Source: a virus. From it: a DNA stretch of 34,051 nucleotides. The notes below the pieces were generated by a model. It was given only the letters and a program-made list of their open reading frames with translations. It was not told the DNA's origin and made no database searches. Of this stretch, positions 16,574 through 23,746 are shown one piece after another. A program made the translations under genes and the position numbers. The first letter of the stretch is position 1. Each line of letters starts with the position of its first letter. The DNA is taken from positions 1-34,051 of IMG/VR virus record IMGVR_UViG_3300048922_000469. The stretch is one strand, 5' to 3'.

Positions 16574-17335
16574 TCAGCGGGTAATTTTCTGGAATTCATC
16601 CCCTGCACAACTCTCTTCCATCTCGCACTTAGTGATCAGTTTTTCATAGAACGGCTTCCAGTTGCGGCGCCATGTCCGTTCATTCAGTTCAGGGACCAGG
16701 TGCCGGATGGCTGTAAATGCCAGTGTGGAGGGCTGGCGCTTAAATCCTAAACCGCCGCACCTCTCGCAATCTTTCTCAACCGGAGCGCCCACCAGCTTTG
16801 ACTTCTCGAGGTCACGAACGCGCCCTGTTCCGCCACAGCGGCAGCGCGCTGACAGTTTTCCCTTGCCGTGACATGTCACGCATTGATTTTCCACCAGCTG
16901 CAACTGATGATTTGCTGGCGTTGATCCACACCCCGAATGCGTCATGACATTGGCCAGCGTATTCGTGACACCGCGCCCACGGCAATCAGCGCAATTAGTC
17001 GTATCAGCAGCAGAACGCGCGTAATCGTCGTATGCGAACTTAGCCAGGACAATCATGCACTGACCCATTTTTCTGCCAGCGGCCTTACTGAGAAGCTTAG
17101 GCGCGGTTTTATGGGCATATAGTGCCAGAGCTTTGGCTGCGTCTTCCCGATCCCGCTGGCTGATGCCAGCTTTGCCCAGATATGCGCTCATACCGAAACG
17201 GGCGGATGCCTGACACATGCCGATCGCGGCCATGACGTCGGTACCGCTCAAACTGTCCGATGCGGTCGCGCCGGGGATATCGGTGATCATCAGGCTTTTC
17301 GGGCTGAAATGTTTTAACACGGCTTCGATTCTCAC
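16574..17335 (-). CDS. Q: Late antiterminator Q (zinc-finger type)
   Basis: The protein has 253 residues. After a helical N-terminal half (SLSGTDVMAAIGMCQASARFGMS), it has four DnaJ-like CxxCxGxG-type clusters: C115-x2-C118, C152-x2-C155, C165-x-C167 and C190-x2-C193. They bind zinc in the lambda-Q-like 'Antiterm' family. Q binds DNA near the late promoter, loads on paused RNA polymerase and makes it ignore terminators. The start is GTG 17335 with an AAGGGG ribosome site. The lambda-like late promoter follows immediately. Confidence 0.86.
   Translation of the reverse strand: MRIEAVLKHFSPKSLMITDIPGATASDSLSGTDVMAAIGMCQASARFGMSAYLGKAGISQRDREDAAKALALYAHKTAPKLLSKAAGRKMGQCMIVLAKFAYDDYARSAADTTNCADCRGRGVTNTLANVMTHSGCGSTPANHQLQLVENQCVTCHGKGKLSARCRCGGTGRVRDLEKSKLVGAPVEKDCERCGGLGFKRQPSTLAFTAIRHLVPELNERTWRRNWKPFYEKLITKCEMEESCAGDEFQKITR
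16867..16880. repeat. 14-bp palindrome, copy 1 (inside Q)
   Basis: CGTGACATGTCACG is perfectly palindromic and occurs here within the zinc-finger codons of Q. The identical 14-mer lies at 30788-30801 in front of another gene. Confidence 0.6.
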
Positions 17336-17405
17336 TGTTGTTTCCCCTTATCGTTTCGGTCTGTTTTTCTTATCTGGCTCTACTGCTGTCACGGCTTCAC
17401 TGCGG

Positions 17406-17624
17406 TCAAACGTCGATCAGCACCTTGAGCGTGCGCGGCTTGCGGGCCTTGTTCGAAATGGCTCCCTTGTTCACCAGCGCCTTGATATGCACTTCTGCTG
17501 CGTTACAGGACTTCCAGCCAAAGTGGTCGCACATCTCCTGGCGCGAAGGTGAGTAACCGTTGTCAGCAGAGAAATCCCTGATGAAGCGGCAGACGTTTTT
17601 CTGGATCTCGGTCAGTTCTGGCAT
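17406..17624 (-). CDS. Stand-alone LexA-type DNA-binding domain
   Basis: This 72-residue protein aligns with the N-terminal winged-helix domain of LexA throughout and has none of the autoprotease domain. In E. coli LexA numbering it keeps S39, N41, A42 and E44 of the recognition helix (KSCNAAEVHIKAL), and has Val in place of E45. The start is backed by a GAGGAGG ribosome site. It lies between RusA and Q. Without the Ser-Lys protease it could not be cleaved after DNA damage, so it could act as a damage-insensitive binder of SOS-type operators, or bind a phage site near Q. Confidence 0.83.
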   Translation of the reverse strand: MPELTEIQKNVCRFIRDFSADNGYSPSRQEMCDHFGWKSCNAAEVHIKALVNKGAISNKARKPRTLKVLIDV

Positions 17625-17633
17625 GCAGCCTCC

Positions 17634-17990
17634 TCAGGCGGTTTCGATAATTTTGATGCTGCCGGTTTCGCCCCACAGCTTCGTAACACGCACATCCCAC
17701 ACCGCGCAGTCGTCGTGATAGACGGCATCCATCAGCGCCTTAAGCAGATTATCAGCGTCGGGTTTCTGCTGATGAGGCTGGCCAGCGTGCGCTTCGCGCT
17801 TTTTCTTACTCCAGCTAGTTGGCATAGGAATCACAAACGTGACGTGCGAACAGCAGACGGGCAGCGCCACACCGCGCAGGCGCACTTCGTCGCAGAACGC
17901 CCGGTACCGTACAACGGCAGGTCGCTTAGCCCAGCGGTCTCTCTGCGTCATTCGGGGCTTCGGCAATGGGCAGATGTCATGTACCTGCAT
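17634..17990 (-). CDS. rusA: RusA-family Holliday junction resolvase
   Basis: From ATG 17990 the product has 118 residues. This start has an AGGGAG ribosome site, while the open frame upstream to 18044 adds non-homologous sequence. The RusA signature KPDADNLLKALMDAVYHDDC supplies acidic residues D78, D80, D88 and D93/94. The N-terminal PLPKPRMTQRDRW is also typical. RusA dimers cut four-way junctions, which helps phage recombination and packaging of branched DNA. It overlaps the 63-residue gene before it by 14 bases. Confidence 0.9.
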   Translation of the reverse strand: MQVHDICPLPKPRMTQRDRWAKRPAVVRYRAFCDEVRLRGVALPVCCSHVTFVIPMPTSWSKKKREAHAGQPHQQKPDADNLLKALMDAVYHDDCAVWDVRVTKLWGETGSIKIIETA

Positions 17991-18168
17991 CAGAGCGCTC
18001 CCTGGACTCGGGCATGCTGCTGACGCCCAGCCATTCGCAGACACGGCGCATATCCTCTGCAGGCAGGATCCGCTGTCCGTTATCCAGCACCATCACGGTT
18101 ACGATGAGACCTGGCATCAACTCTTCTTCGTTCTGAGCGATTACCGTCGGTAAGTTGTCCTGCGTCAT
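17977..18168 (-). CDS. 63-residue hypothetical protein between helicase and RusA
   Basis: The ATG at 18168 overlaps the helicase stop as TGATG, so translation is coupled. A TTG one codon earlier is an unlikely start. The product reads [20 protein letters not shown] and then VMVLDNGQRILPAEDMRRVCEWL, a short beta-then-helix pattern. I do not recognise the family. Its position in the ninR-like interval suggests a replication or recombination accessory role. Confidence 0.68.
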   Translation of the reverse strand: MTQDNLPTVIAQNEEELMPGLIVTVMVLDNGQRILPAEDMRRVCEWLGVSSMPESRERSDAGT

Positions 18169-19550
18169 CAAAACTCCTCTCTCATTCTGCGTCCACCAGT
18201 TGACGCTTTCTCAGTGCAGATGCGCCGCGCTTCTTCCTGGTGGGTATCGTGGAAGTGGCCGTTGCGGAATTCCTGGTAGACCGTGCCCAGCGTGCCGAAT
18301 CGGTTTTTGGTCACGATGATTTCGGCGAAGCGTGCCGCCGGGCTGTTCTCGTTGTAGACGGCATCGCGGTACAGCATGATGATGCTATCGGCGTCCTGCT
18401 CGATGCTTCCACCGTCGCGCAGATCCGCATTCACCGGGCGTTTGTTCGGGCGCTTCTCCACCTCGCGCGACAGCTGGCTGAGCGACAGCACCGGCGTTTT
18501 CAGCTCCTTGGCCATTGTTTTCAGTCCACCCGAGATAACGGCGATCGCAAGGTCATTACGCTCGGCGCGTGGTTTCTTAACCAGGCCGAGGTAATCGACC
18601 AGAATCAGTGAGAGGCCGGGGAACTGGCGTTTATGGCGTTCGGCAATCGAGCGAATCTGCTCAATCGTAAGGTTCGCCGCATCCACCATCCACACGTCGA
18701 GGCCCATCAGACGACGGATACCCATCGAGATCCGGCCCCAGTCCTCATCACCCATGCGCGACGGCTTACGCAGGCTGGATACCGGCATATTGGACGCGCC
18801 GGCTATCTGGCGCTCTATCACCTGCTGGTTGCTCATCTCCATTGTGAAAATCAGCACGCCACGGCGCACAGAGTGATCGCCCATGACCCGCTCACTGGAT
18901 GCCACACCTTCGGCCACCTTCAGTGCAAATTCGGTTTTACCCATACCCGGGCGGGCAGCCACGACAACAAAATCTTCGTCGTTCATGCCGCCAGTAATCT
19001 CGTCAAGCTCGGGGATCCCGGTTTTCAGAGTGTCGGACTCTTCACCATTGGTTACTCTGCGTTCGAGCACACCAGCATAGGAATCCAGCAGCGTGTCGAT
19101 GTGCACCGGCATCACCTCGTTACCTGGGCGGCCCAGCGCCAGTACCTGGCTGGTGAACGCCTGGATACTGTCCATTGCCTGCTCATGGGTATTGGCCTGA
19201 GTAATCAGGTCGTAATTACCCTCCATCAGCTGCACAAAGCTGCGCACCACAAATTTTTCATTCAGGCGGGCCGCGTAGCCTTTCAGGTTGGCAGCGCTCG
19301 GGGTGTTCTTCACGGTTTCCATGACATCAGCAAAGACACCGGGTTCGTTACCCATCGATTCAGCCACCAACAGCGCGTCGATCATTTTCCGCTGTATCGC
19401 CTGGCGCTTAATCTCGCCGAACAGTTTCGCGTAGAACGGCTGAGTGAAAGCGCCCGGATCCAGCGTATTGAGAACGTCACTGGCGTCGGGCGTCAATCCG
19501 GCATGCAGCAGTGCGCCAATTACACTGGCTTCGAGATACAGGTCGCTCAT
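18168..19550 (-). CDS. Replicative DNA helicase, DnaB family
   Basis: This 460-residue helicase has an N-terminal helical domain, then a RecA-like core with Walker [11 protein letters not shown] (G202-T206), Walker [10 protein letters not shown] (D319), the [15 protein letters not shown] segment and [13 protein letters not shown], with an arginine-finger region near [10 protein letters not shown]. It is a phage-encoded DnaB, as in P22 gp12, and replaces the lambda P strategy of taking over the host helicase. Its ATG overlaps the end of the O-like gene by four bases. The initiator and helicase would act together at the origin inside O. Confidence 0.94.
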   Translation of the reverse strand: MSDLYLEASVIGALLHAGLTPDASDVLNTLDPGAFTQPFYAKLFGEIKRQAIQRKMIDALLVAESMGNEPGVFADVMETVKNTPSAANLKGYAARLNEKFVVRSFVQLMEGNYDLITQANTHEQAMDSIQAFTSQVLALGRPGNEVMPVHIDTLLDSYAGVLERRVTNGEESDTLKTGIPELDEITGGMNDEDFVVVAARPGMGKTEFALKVAEGVASSERVMGDHSVRRGVLIFTMEMSNQQVIERQIAGASNMPVSSLRKPSRMGDEDWGRISMGIRRLMGLDVWMVDAANLTIEQIRSIAERHKRQFPGLSLILVDYLGLVKKPRAERNDLAIAVISGGLKTMAKELKTPVLSLSQLSREVEKRPNKRPVNADLRDGGSIEQDADSIIMLYRDAVYNENSPAARFAEIIVTKNRFGTLGTVYQEFRNGHFHDTHQEEARRICTEKASTGGRRMREEF

Positions 19551-20602
19551 AGTGAACCCTCCCGCACCTTGCGCAGCGTGTCAGGCTTCAGCAGGAAATC
19601 GAGGTTAGCGCGCCAGCCAGACTGGCTTTCGCCGAAATAGTACGGGCGCGCCTCGTTGAGGAACGCAGAGAAATACGCGCGGAAGGCCTCCACGGTTTTC
19701 TTGCTCATGTGCGTGACGAACTCGCGAATCATCACTTCCCGGTCGCTGTCCAACTCTGCCGGTGGCATACGGTCAGCGGCCAGTTCGTTGTAAGCCTCGA
19801 CCACCGCGGCGCAGTCAATCTCCACGTAGGTATCGAGCCATGCGGATGCGTCGGCAAGATAGCCGTCAAAGCGGCTAACCCGGCAAATATTCGATGGCTT
19901 GGCCACCGTGCCGTTCCGGCGCTTCCAGGTGAGTACCACCCAGCGCACCACCAGCTTCAAGTCGTCGACGGTGTAAGCCTCACGCGCAGACCGCTCTGTC
20001 AATAAAACGGCAAAGGCTTCTGCAGAGCGGCAGGTGGTTCCGGTGAGCTCGTTGTAATACTCCAGGACCTGTTTTGCCTGTGAGATTACTTCCTCCGAAA
20101 ATTCCCCCTTGGGGGCTTTAGGGGGATCTGTATTTATTGTCTTTTGAATAGTGTCTTTTGTGTGTCCCTGTTTTGGTGACAACCCTGTCACGCTTTTGGT
20201 GACACTTTTTGTCACTGAATTGGTGACAAAGTCACTGTTTTGGTGACACTCAGGAATTAGCCAGTCAGAAAGGGCTTTATTTGGCCCTATCTGAGAGCCT
20301 TCGCGAACCAGAACACGCATGGCGATCAGTTCGTTTTTGGCCTTGTTTACCTTCTGGCGAGGTAGGCGTGTCAGCTCTGAAATCTGGCTATCAGAAATCC
20401 GGTCCAGCTTCTTGTTAAAGCCATACGTTTTGCGACAAATAGCGTGCGCCACCTTCGCCTGATTACGGGTCAGGTTTGCGCCTATCAGCTCCTCATACAG
20501 CTCATTAGCCAGCCGGGTATAACCGTCTTCGGTATCGGCCACGCGCTGCTCCTCACGCTCTGTGCGAGCGCGGAAATGGATAATCTCGGCGGTATTACTC
20601 AT
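19547..20602 (-). CDS. O: Replication initiator, lambda O-like
   Basis: This 351-residue initiator has three parts. Residues about 20-118 are a phage O-type winged-helix DNA-binding domain ([25 protein letters not shown]). Residues 124-141 form a repetitive linker ([15 protein letters not shown]) encoded by the origin iterons. Residues about 168-265 resemble the conserved phage C-terminal domain ([37 protein letters not shown]). An added C-terminal segment follows. O binds the iterons, opens the AT-rich DNA beside them and loads helicase. The next gene is a DnaB homologue. Confidence 0.88.
   Translation of the reverse strand: MSNTAEIIHFRARTEREEQRVADTEDGYTRLANELYEELIGANLTRNQAKVAHAICRKTYGFNKKLDRISDSQISELTRLPRQKVNKAKNELIAMRVLVREGSQIGPNKALSDWLIPECHQNSDFVTNSVTKSVTKSVTGLSPKQGHTKDTIQKTINTDPPKAPKGEFSEEVISQAKQVLEYYNELTGTTCRSAEAFAVLLTERSAREAYTVDDLKLVVRWVVLTWKRRNGTVAKPSNICRVSRFDGYLADASAWLDTYVEIDCAAVVEAYNELAADRMPPAELDSDREVMIREFVTHMSKKTVEAFRAYFSAFLNEARPYYFGESQSGWRANLDFLLKPDTLRKVREGSL
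20100..20247. repeat. ori: Replication origin: four 17-bp iterons inside the O gene plus AT-rich flank
   Basis: On the minus strand, four copies of an imperfect palindrome occur: GTCACCAAAACAGTGAC (20231-20247), GTCACCAATTCAGTGAC (20211-20227), GTCACCAAAAGCGTGAC (20187-20203) and GTCACCAAAACAGGGAC (20164-20180). Starts are 20, 24 and 23 bases apart. The CAAAAC centre matches lambda iterons. The flank at 20100-20163 is T/A-rich and would be the unwinding element, on the same side as in lambda. Confidence 0.82.
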
Positions 20603-20747
20603 GCCCTTCCCTCGCGCGTTTGTTTTGCTCGAGAATCTGGCGCAGGCGGTCGGCGACCTGAGGGTTAAACGCCCGGACGAACTCCTCCCGGACTATGTCT
20701 TTATGTACAGTAGTTTCTGGTTGCGCTTTACGGCGTTTCTGTCGCAT
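20595..20747 (-). CDS. 50-residue basic helical protein before O
   Basis: The ATG at 20747 has a GAGGT ribosome site five bases away. The product starts MRQKRRKAQPETTVHK and continues FVRAFNPQVADRLRQILEQN, ending REGHE. It is basic at the N-terminus and helical afterwards. Its stop overlaps the O start by eight bases. A longer form from ATG 20813 is possible and has an AAGGG site. The family is not recognised. Confidence 0.62.
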   Translation of the reverse strand: MRQKRRKAQPETTVHKDIVREEFVRAFNPQVADRLRQILEQNKRAREGHE

Positions 20748-20802
20748 AATTGACCTCGCTTTGGCTAAGCAATGTGGTACCCGGCTGTTCAGTTGCTGCT
20801 GT

Positions 20803-21000
20803 TCAGCCTTCATCTTTCCCTTCGTACTTCCTGAAAAACTTTTCGAAATACCACTTAGGCACAAAACACTCATGCGGATAATCTGGCCGGATGAAGATGA
20901 CTCTGCGTTCCTGCCTGTCATAGCTGATAACGCGCACGACAATCCCCCGCTTATCTCGCCAGAGCTGTTCTGTTTCAACGTAGCGTTCGTCATCCACCAT
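20803..21000 (-). CDS. DUF4222 family protein
   Basis: This 65-residue protein has the DUF4222 pattern: LWRDKRGIVVRVISYDRQERRVIFIR, then YPHECFVPKWYFEKFF. It is a small beta protein common in the CII-to-O interval of lambdoid phages, and its function is unknown. The start overlaps the CII stop by 11 bases, consistent with coupled translation. Confidence 0.85.
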   Translation of the reverse strand: MVDDERYVETEQLWRDKRGIVVRVISYDRQERRVIFIRPDYPHECFVPKWYFEKFFRKYEGKDEG

Positions 21001-21292
21001 TTCCCCCGACCGGGTTGCGCAGGTGCTCCAGCATCGCTAAAAGGGCCTTGGCTACTTCAGCTGTTTCTTCACCCTGGAACAGGACCAGGCCCTCGGGCTT
21101 CTGAAAGTCGATTACTGCCAGCAACTGACTGGCCTTCTCGACCAGGCCGCCCTTACTCTGCCAGCGGCTTACCTGCGATTTATCGACGCCAATTTTTTGT
21201 GCAACGGCCGTCACCCCCTTGGCGGCGATGCGACACAAAATTTCATTTTCGATATCACGCGCGATGTTGCGTGACGTTGCGTTTGATTCCAT
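20990..21292 (-). CDS. cII: CII transcriptional activator
   Basis: This 100-residue protein is of the lambda CII family. The helix-turn-helix at residues about 25-46 reads KGVTAVAQKIGVDKSQVSRWQSKG, close to lambda GTEKTAEAVGVDKSQISRWKRD. The C-terminal part supports tetramer formation. CII activates repressor, integrase and antisense promoters when lysogeny is chosen. It is the second gene of the rightward early operon, after Cro. Confidence 0.92.
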   Translation of the reverse strand: MESNATSRNIARDIENEILCRIAAKGVTAVAQKIGVDKSQVSRWQSKGGLVEKASQLLAVIDFQKPEGLVLFQGEETAEVAKALLAMLEHLRNPVGGNGG

Positions 21293-21319
21293 TGATAATT
21301 TTCCCTTAATGCTGATTGG

Positions 21320-21553
21320 TTATGCAGCGCTACTTCTTGCGGCTGCGAATACAAGATTTTCTTTGGTAACCGGCTGATATTTATCGAACTGCTTTGAGGC
21401 AATTTCGATATCAGACGCTTTGTCTGGAGAAGCACGGCGAAAGCCGTATGCAATCTGATCCAGGTAACCGATAGAGGTTTTAGCCAATGCGGCCAAGGCT
21501 TCCCAATCTTCTGTTGAAGACTCACGGCGCCAGCGGAGTAGTTCGTTACTCAT
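21320..21553 (-). CDS. cro: Cro-like early repressor
   Basis: This 77-residue protein is the first gene of the minus-strand early operon, directly facing the CI gene. ATG 21553 (MSNELLRWRRESSTEDWEAL) is preferred because the CAGGG ribosome site is eight bases away. An ATG two codons earlier is too close. The HTH-like stretch LAALAKTSIGYLDQIAYGFRRASPDKASDIE resembles Cro/YdaS-type proteins. It would repress from the operators at 21587-21651 and favour lytic growth. Confidence 0.8.
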   Translation of the reverse strand: MSNELLRWRRESSTEDWEALAALAKTSIGYLDQIAYGFRRASPDKASDIEIASKQFDKYQPVTKENLVFAAARSSAA

Positions 21554-21586
21554 AAGCATTACCCTGCAGTGAATGATAAATCGAAG

Positions 21587-21651
21587 TTTATCTCAATGAT
21601 AAATTATGCGCAATACGATTTATCAATGAGCGCATTTATCATTTAGATAAA
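21587..21651. promoter_or_regulatory. OR-like operator cluster between cro and cI
   Basis: Two perfect 17-bp inverted repeats of the form TTTATC-N5-GATAAA lie at 21587-21603 (TTTATCTCAATGATAAA) and 21635-21651 (TTTATCATTTAGATAAA). A degenerate site (TTTATC half only) lies at 21619-21635. An extra GATAAA half-site is at 21575. The cluster spans the divergent promoters for cro (minus) and cI (plus). The same sequence recurs downstream of cI. Confidence 0.8.
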
Positions 21652-21669
21652 AATTGGGATGATTAGGGA

Positions 21670-22404
21670 ATGGAAACTAAAGAGATAAGGCGCATTAACT
21701 TGCGCTACCTGATGGACGAGTACGTCCAGGCGGGTAATTCAAAAGCCAGCTTCGCCGATGAGATTGGCATGCCAGCCAGCCAACTAAGCCAAGTCGCTTC
21801 TTCAAAACCAGTTCGAAACATTGGTGATCTGGTTGCGCGCCGCATTGAAGAGGCTTTGGGCTTGGGCCGAGGCTGGCTTGATGTGCCGCACGAATTTAGT
21901 GATACGTCCTCTGATGCAAGGAACAACAGTGATTTCTCCTTGCAAAACCTTGCCAAAAACCATACTGATCATACATACAGGATAGAACAACTAGACACAG
22001 AGTTTAGTTGTGGTGGAGGGCGAATGAATAGTGAGTATCCCGATATAATACAGTCAATTGAAATTGATCCCGAGTATGCCAAGCGCATGTTCGGCGGGCG
22101 CCCTGCTGCCTCCCTGAAGATCACAACAGCTGTAGGCGATAGCATGCGCGGTTCAGTAGAACCCGGCGAGTTAGTAGTCCTCGATGTCACTGTTAACCGA
22201 TTTGTAAGTGATGGAATTTATGCGTTTTCTTACGGTGATAGTGTGCATATAAAACGCCTCCAATGGCTGAAGGACCGCTTAATGGTTATAAGTGACAACA
22301 AGACCTATGACCGTTGGGAAATTGGCTCCGATGACGAAAGCCAGCTTCACATCCAAGGTTTCGTAGTCGGGAAGTGGGAGATGAACTACACCAGACTTGG
22401 CTAA
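21670..22404 (+). CDS. cI: CI-type prophage repressor with self-cleavage domain
   Basis: This 244-residue repressor has residues 1-70 as an HTH domain (SFADEIGMPASQLSQVASSKPVRNIGD) and a linker to about 110. A cleavage site at Cys114-Gly115 (EFSCGGGRM) lies before an S24 peptidase domain with catalytic S158 (VGDSMRGS) and K195 (SVHIKRLQ). Host RecA activation after DNA damage would trigger self-cleavage and prophage induction. A 17-bp operator array lies on each side of the gene. Confidence 0.93.
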   Translation: METKEIRRINLRYLMDEYVQAGNSKASFADEIGMPASQLSQVASSKPVRNIGDLVARRIEEALGLGRGWLDVPHEFSDTSSDARNNSDFSLQNLAKNHTDHTYRIEQLDTEFSCGGGRMNSEYPDIIQSIEIDPEYAKRMFGGRPAASLKITTAVGDSMRGSVEPGELVVLDVTVNRFVSDGIYAFSYGDSVHIKRLQWLKDRLMVISDNKTYDRWEIGSDDESQLHIQGFVVGKWEMNYTRLG

Positions 22405-22434
22405 GCCGTTACATAAGTAAAATAAATCCCAAAG

Positions 22435-22458
22435 AAACCCGCTTCGGCGGGTTTTTTT
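22435..22458 (+). terminator. Terminator after cI
   Basis: The stem AACCCGC, TTCG loop and GCGGGTT are followed by seven T. It lies 30 bases after the cI stop and isolates repressor transcription from the early-left operon. Confidence 0.9.
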
Positions 22459-22476
22459 ACGCCTGCAGGAAATTTA

Positions 22477-22571
22477 GATAAATTTTAAAACTCTTATTTA
22501 TCAAATGGATAATTTGATATGCTAAATTATTTATCATTTTGCTATTTACCAATATTTATCCTTGAGATAAA
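22477..22571. promoter_or_regulatory. OL-like operator cluster and early-left promoter region
   Basis: The 17-bp operator recurs at 22555-22571 (TTTATCCTTGAGATAAA, perfect) and 22497-22513 (TTTATCAAATGGATAAT, one change), with a degenerate site at 22530-22546 and a lone GATAAA at 22477. The stretch is strongly A+T-rich and lies right after the cI terminator, pointing into the plus-strand early genes. It is the counterpart of lambda OL/PL. I cannot place the exact -35/-10. Confidence 0.75.
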
Positions 22572-22614
22572 TTTACCTCATCAGCACGACGCAGCCCACC
22601 GCAGAACGCTGACC

Positions 22615-22626
22615 CGCTCTTTAACA
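22615..22626 (+). promoter_or_regulatory. boxA element
   Basis: CGCTCTTTAACA is identical to the E. coli consensus boxA used in rRNA and lambda nut antitermination (NusB/S10 binding). It lies about 45 bases downstream of the last OL operator, on the transcribed strand. Confidence 0.75.
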
Positions 22627-22776
22627 ACTCGGTTTTCACAGCAGCCAGAAGCGGCCAACGCTCCCGGCAAAATGAAATAGCGCCGGTAAGGATACCAGGC
22701 AGGCGGGCGAGTCATCTGCGGGTGATAGTTCGCGAAGGGGAACCCGTAACCACGACGGGCTGCTGTGCAAATTCGA

Positions 22777-22806
22777 GCGCCCCGATGATGGGGCGCAGTT
22801 TTCTTT
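22777..22806 (+). terminator. tL-like terminator in the leader
   Basis: A perfect 7-bp stem GCGCCCC/GGGGCGC with six-base loop GATGAT is followed by AG and then TTTTCTTT. It would stop early-left transcription unless it is antiterminated by the upstream boxA structure. Confidence 0.7.
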
Positions 22807-22932
22807 GAGCTGCTCCAGCACCAGCGAGGCAGTCATAGCCGGACCACATGGCCGGGACTTAGGCTGATAGCGTGGGCTGGCGCAGCGTCAAAGAGGATTA
22901 GATTCAAGACTAATTAATTTACGGGGTGATTT

Positions 22933-23019
22933 ATGAAAAACGATGTGACTTTCGACGGCTATGCCCAGGATGAGCATGGCGAGACATTGGCACAATTTAC
23001 AGGTGATTTCGGTTTTTAA
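22933..23019 (+). CDS. 28-residue acidic leader microprotein
   Basis: ATG 22933 is preceded by GGGGTGA. The product is MKNDVTFDGYAQDEHG followed by ETLAQFTGDFGF and a TAA stop. It is acidic and too short to assign. It is the only translatable unit with a ribosome site in the 930-bp interval. It is not arginine-rich, so it is not an N protein. Confidence 0.42.
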   Translation: MKNDVTFDGYAQDEHGETLAQFTGDFGF

Positions 23020-23039
23020 TCACTGACTGATTTTTAACG

Positions 23040-23316
23040 CCTCACCAGGGCAAGCCCGGAGAACCGCAGCATTACATTGGGCTTAAAAGTAAAGGCGGCA
23101 AGAAGCCGGGCATCACCCCGGCACCCAACGAAAAGAGCATTGGCGGTGATCAAGCTGGAGCAGCTTCCACAGTCCGACAGTCCCCTCAGTGCTCTCCTCG
23201 TTGTGTCGCATGGGTATGACCAGCGCTGATCCCGACTGGGCCGGTTCGATTCCGGCAGGCACAACCCTAACCATTGCTGTGTAGTCTATTTGCCCTCGCA
23301 TCAGAGGGCTTTTTTT
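23040..23316 (+). ncRNA. Second structured, gene-free block with tRNA-like T-arm and terminator
   Basis: Several hairpins follow one another: AAGCCC/GGGCTT (23052-23084), GCCGGG/CCCGGC (23105-23122), and a 9-bp helix AGAGCATTG/CAGTGCTCT with one G-U (23134-23195) enclosing AAGCTG/CAGCTT (23152-23166). A T-arm GCCGG-TTCGATT-CCGGC follows (23240-23256), then a strong terminator. The T-arm has the tRNA consensus loop, and 6 of 7 acceptor-like pairs are possible with 23202-23208. No proper D-arm or anticodon arm can be drawn, and no CCA is encoded. It is a candidate small RNA or decayed tRNA. Confidence 0.45.
23292..23316 (+). terminator. Strong intrinsic terminator before the first early gene
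   Basis: GCCCTC, loop GCATCA, GAGGGC and seven T. It lies 23 bases before the GTG start of the next gene, so early genes need readthrough or another promoter. Confidence 0.88.
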
Positions 23317-23338
23317 CGCCCATTTCATGGAGGTGACC

Positions 23339-23746
23339 GTGCAAGCCATTCCCAAATTAACCCAGCAGCGCCTGGCAGAATTGCCGCCGGGCACGCGAAT
23401 CCGGATCGGTAGAGAGCTGGTCACCTTCAATAGCTGCAGCGTCCGCCCGAACTACAAAGGCGAGGCCGAAACGTTCGTTGAGTACACAGATGCCAAAGGT
23501 CAGGCGCTGCGTCACTGCGAGTTCACGGTGCTGCAGTCTGCTACCGAAGTGATCGACGCCGTGATGTGCAAATACTGCGGCAAGTTCAGGCATCCGGACG
23601 ACATCATGAAAAAGGTGATCTGCTTCTGGAACCGCACCGAGTATTTCGATTTTTGCGTCGGAGGCGTCTGCAGCCAGCGCTATCAACAAAGCATCCGCGT
23701 GCCGTCGCAGACCAGGGCACGCTTCTCCGGGAGGAAGTACCGATGA
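23339..23746 (+). CDS. Early hypothetical protein with Cys-rich (zinc-ribbon-like) C-terminal half
   Basis: The start is taken as GTG 23339 because GGAGGTG lies just before it; an ATG at 23327 lies ahead of that site. The 135-residue product has an N-terminal beta domain (LAELPPGTRIRIGRELVTF). The C-terminal half has C77-x2-C80 (MCKYCGKF), C95, C106 and C111, which could bind zinc. The tail is basic. The family is not recognised. It is the first full-size gene of the early-left operon and overlaps the next gene as ATGA. Confidence 0.75.
   Translation: MQAIPKLTQQRLAELPPGTRIRIGRELVTFNSCSVRPNYKGEAETFVEYTDAKGQALRHCEFTVLQSATEVIDAVMCKYCGKFRHPDDIMKKVICFWNRTEYFDFCVGGVCSQRYQQSIRVPSQTRARFSGRKYR

Larger units (their letters stand above)
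22572..22932 (+). ncRNA. Structured early-left leader RNA with boxA (nut/put-like candidate)
   Basis: No convincing gene lies in these 361 bases. A perfect boxA, CGCTCTTTAACA, is at 22615-22626. It is followed by a 10-bp perfect long-range helix, CACAGCAGCC (22637-22646) with GGCTGCTGTG (22758-22767). The helix encloses a hairpin CCGGC/GCCGG (22664-22686) and a hairpin TGCGGGT/ACCCGTA (22717-22748). A terminator-like hairpin follows at 22777. This is the arrangement of an antitermination site upstream of a terminator. No N protein is recognised nearby, so a cis-acting RNA like HK022 put is possible. Confidence 0.55.

Noticed and set aside
18633-19640. Plus-strand open frame of 335 codons
   Set aside because: It is antisense to the DnaB helicase gene; its His-rich composition reflects the complementary strand of a coding region.
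20164-20247. CRISPR array
   Set aside because: Repeats are 17 bp, palindromic, inside a coding frame and separated by only 3-7 bases; they are origin iterons.
20695-21309. Plus-strand open frame of 204 codons
   Set aside because: It is antisense to the 50-residue, DUF4222 and CII genes, all of which have clear family patterns and ribosome sites.
22933-23019. N antiterminator
   Set aside because: The 28-residue product is acidic and lacks an arginine-rich motif.
23202-23264. Functional tRNA gene
   Set aside because: The T-arm is good, but no D-arm or proper anticodon arm can be drawn, the length is about 63 bases and no CCA follows.
23240-23264. attP core (tRNA 3' end)
   Set aside because: It lies kilobases from either integrase candidate and well inside the prophage, so an attachment site is unlikely in this integrated arrangement.
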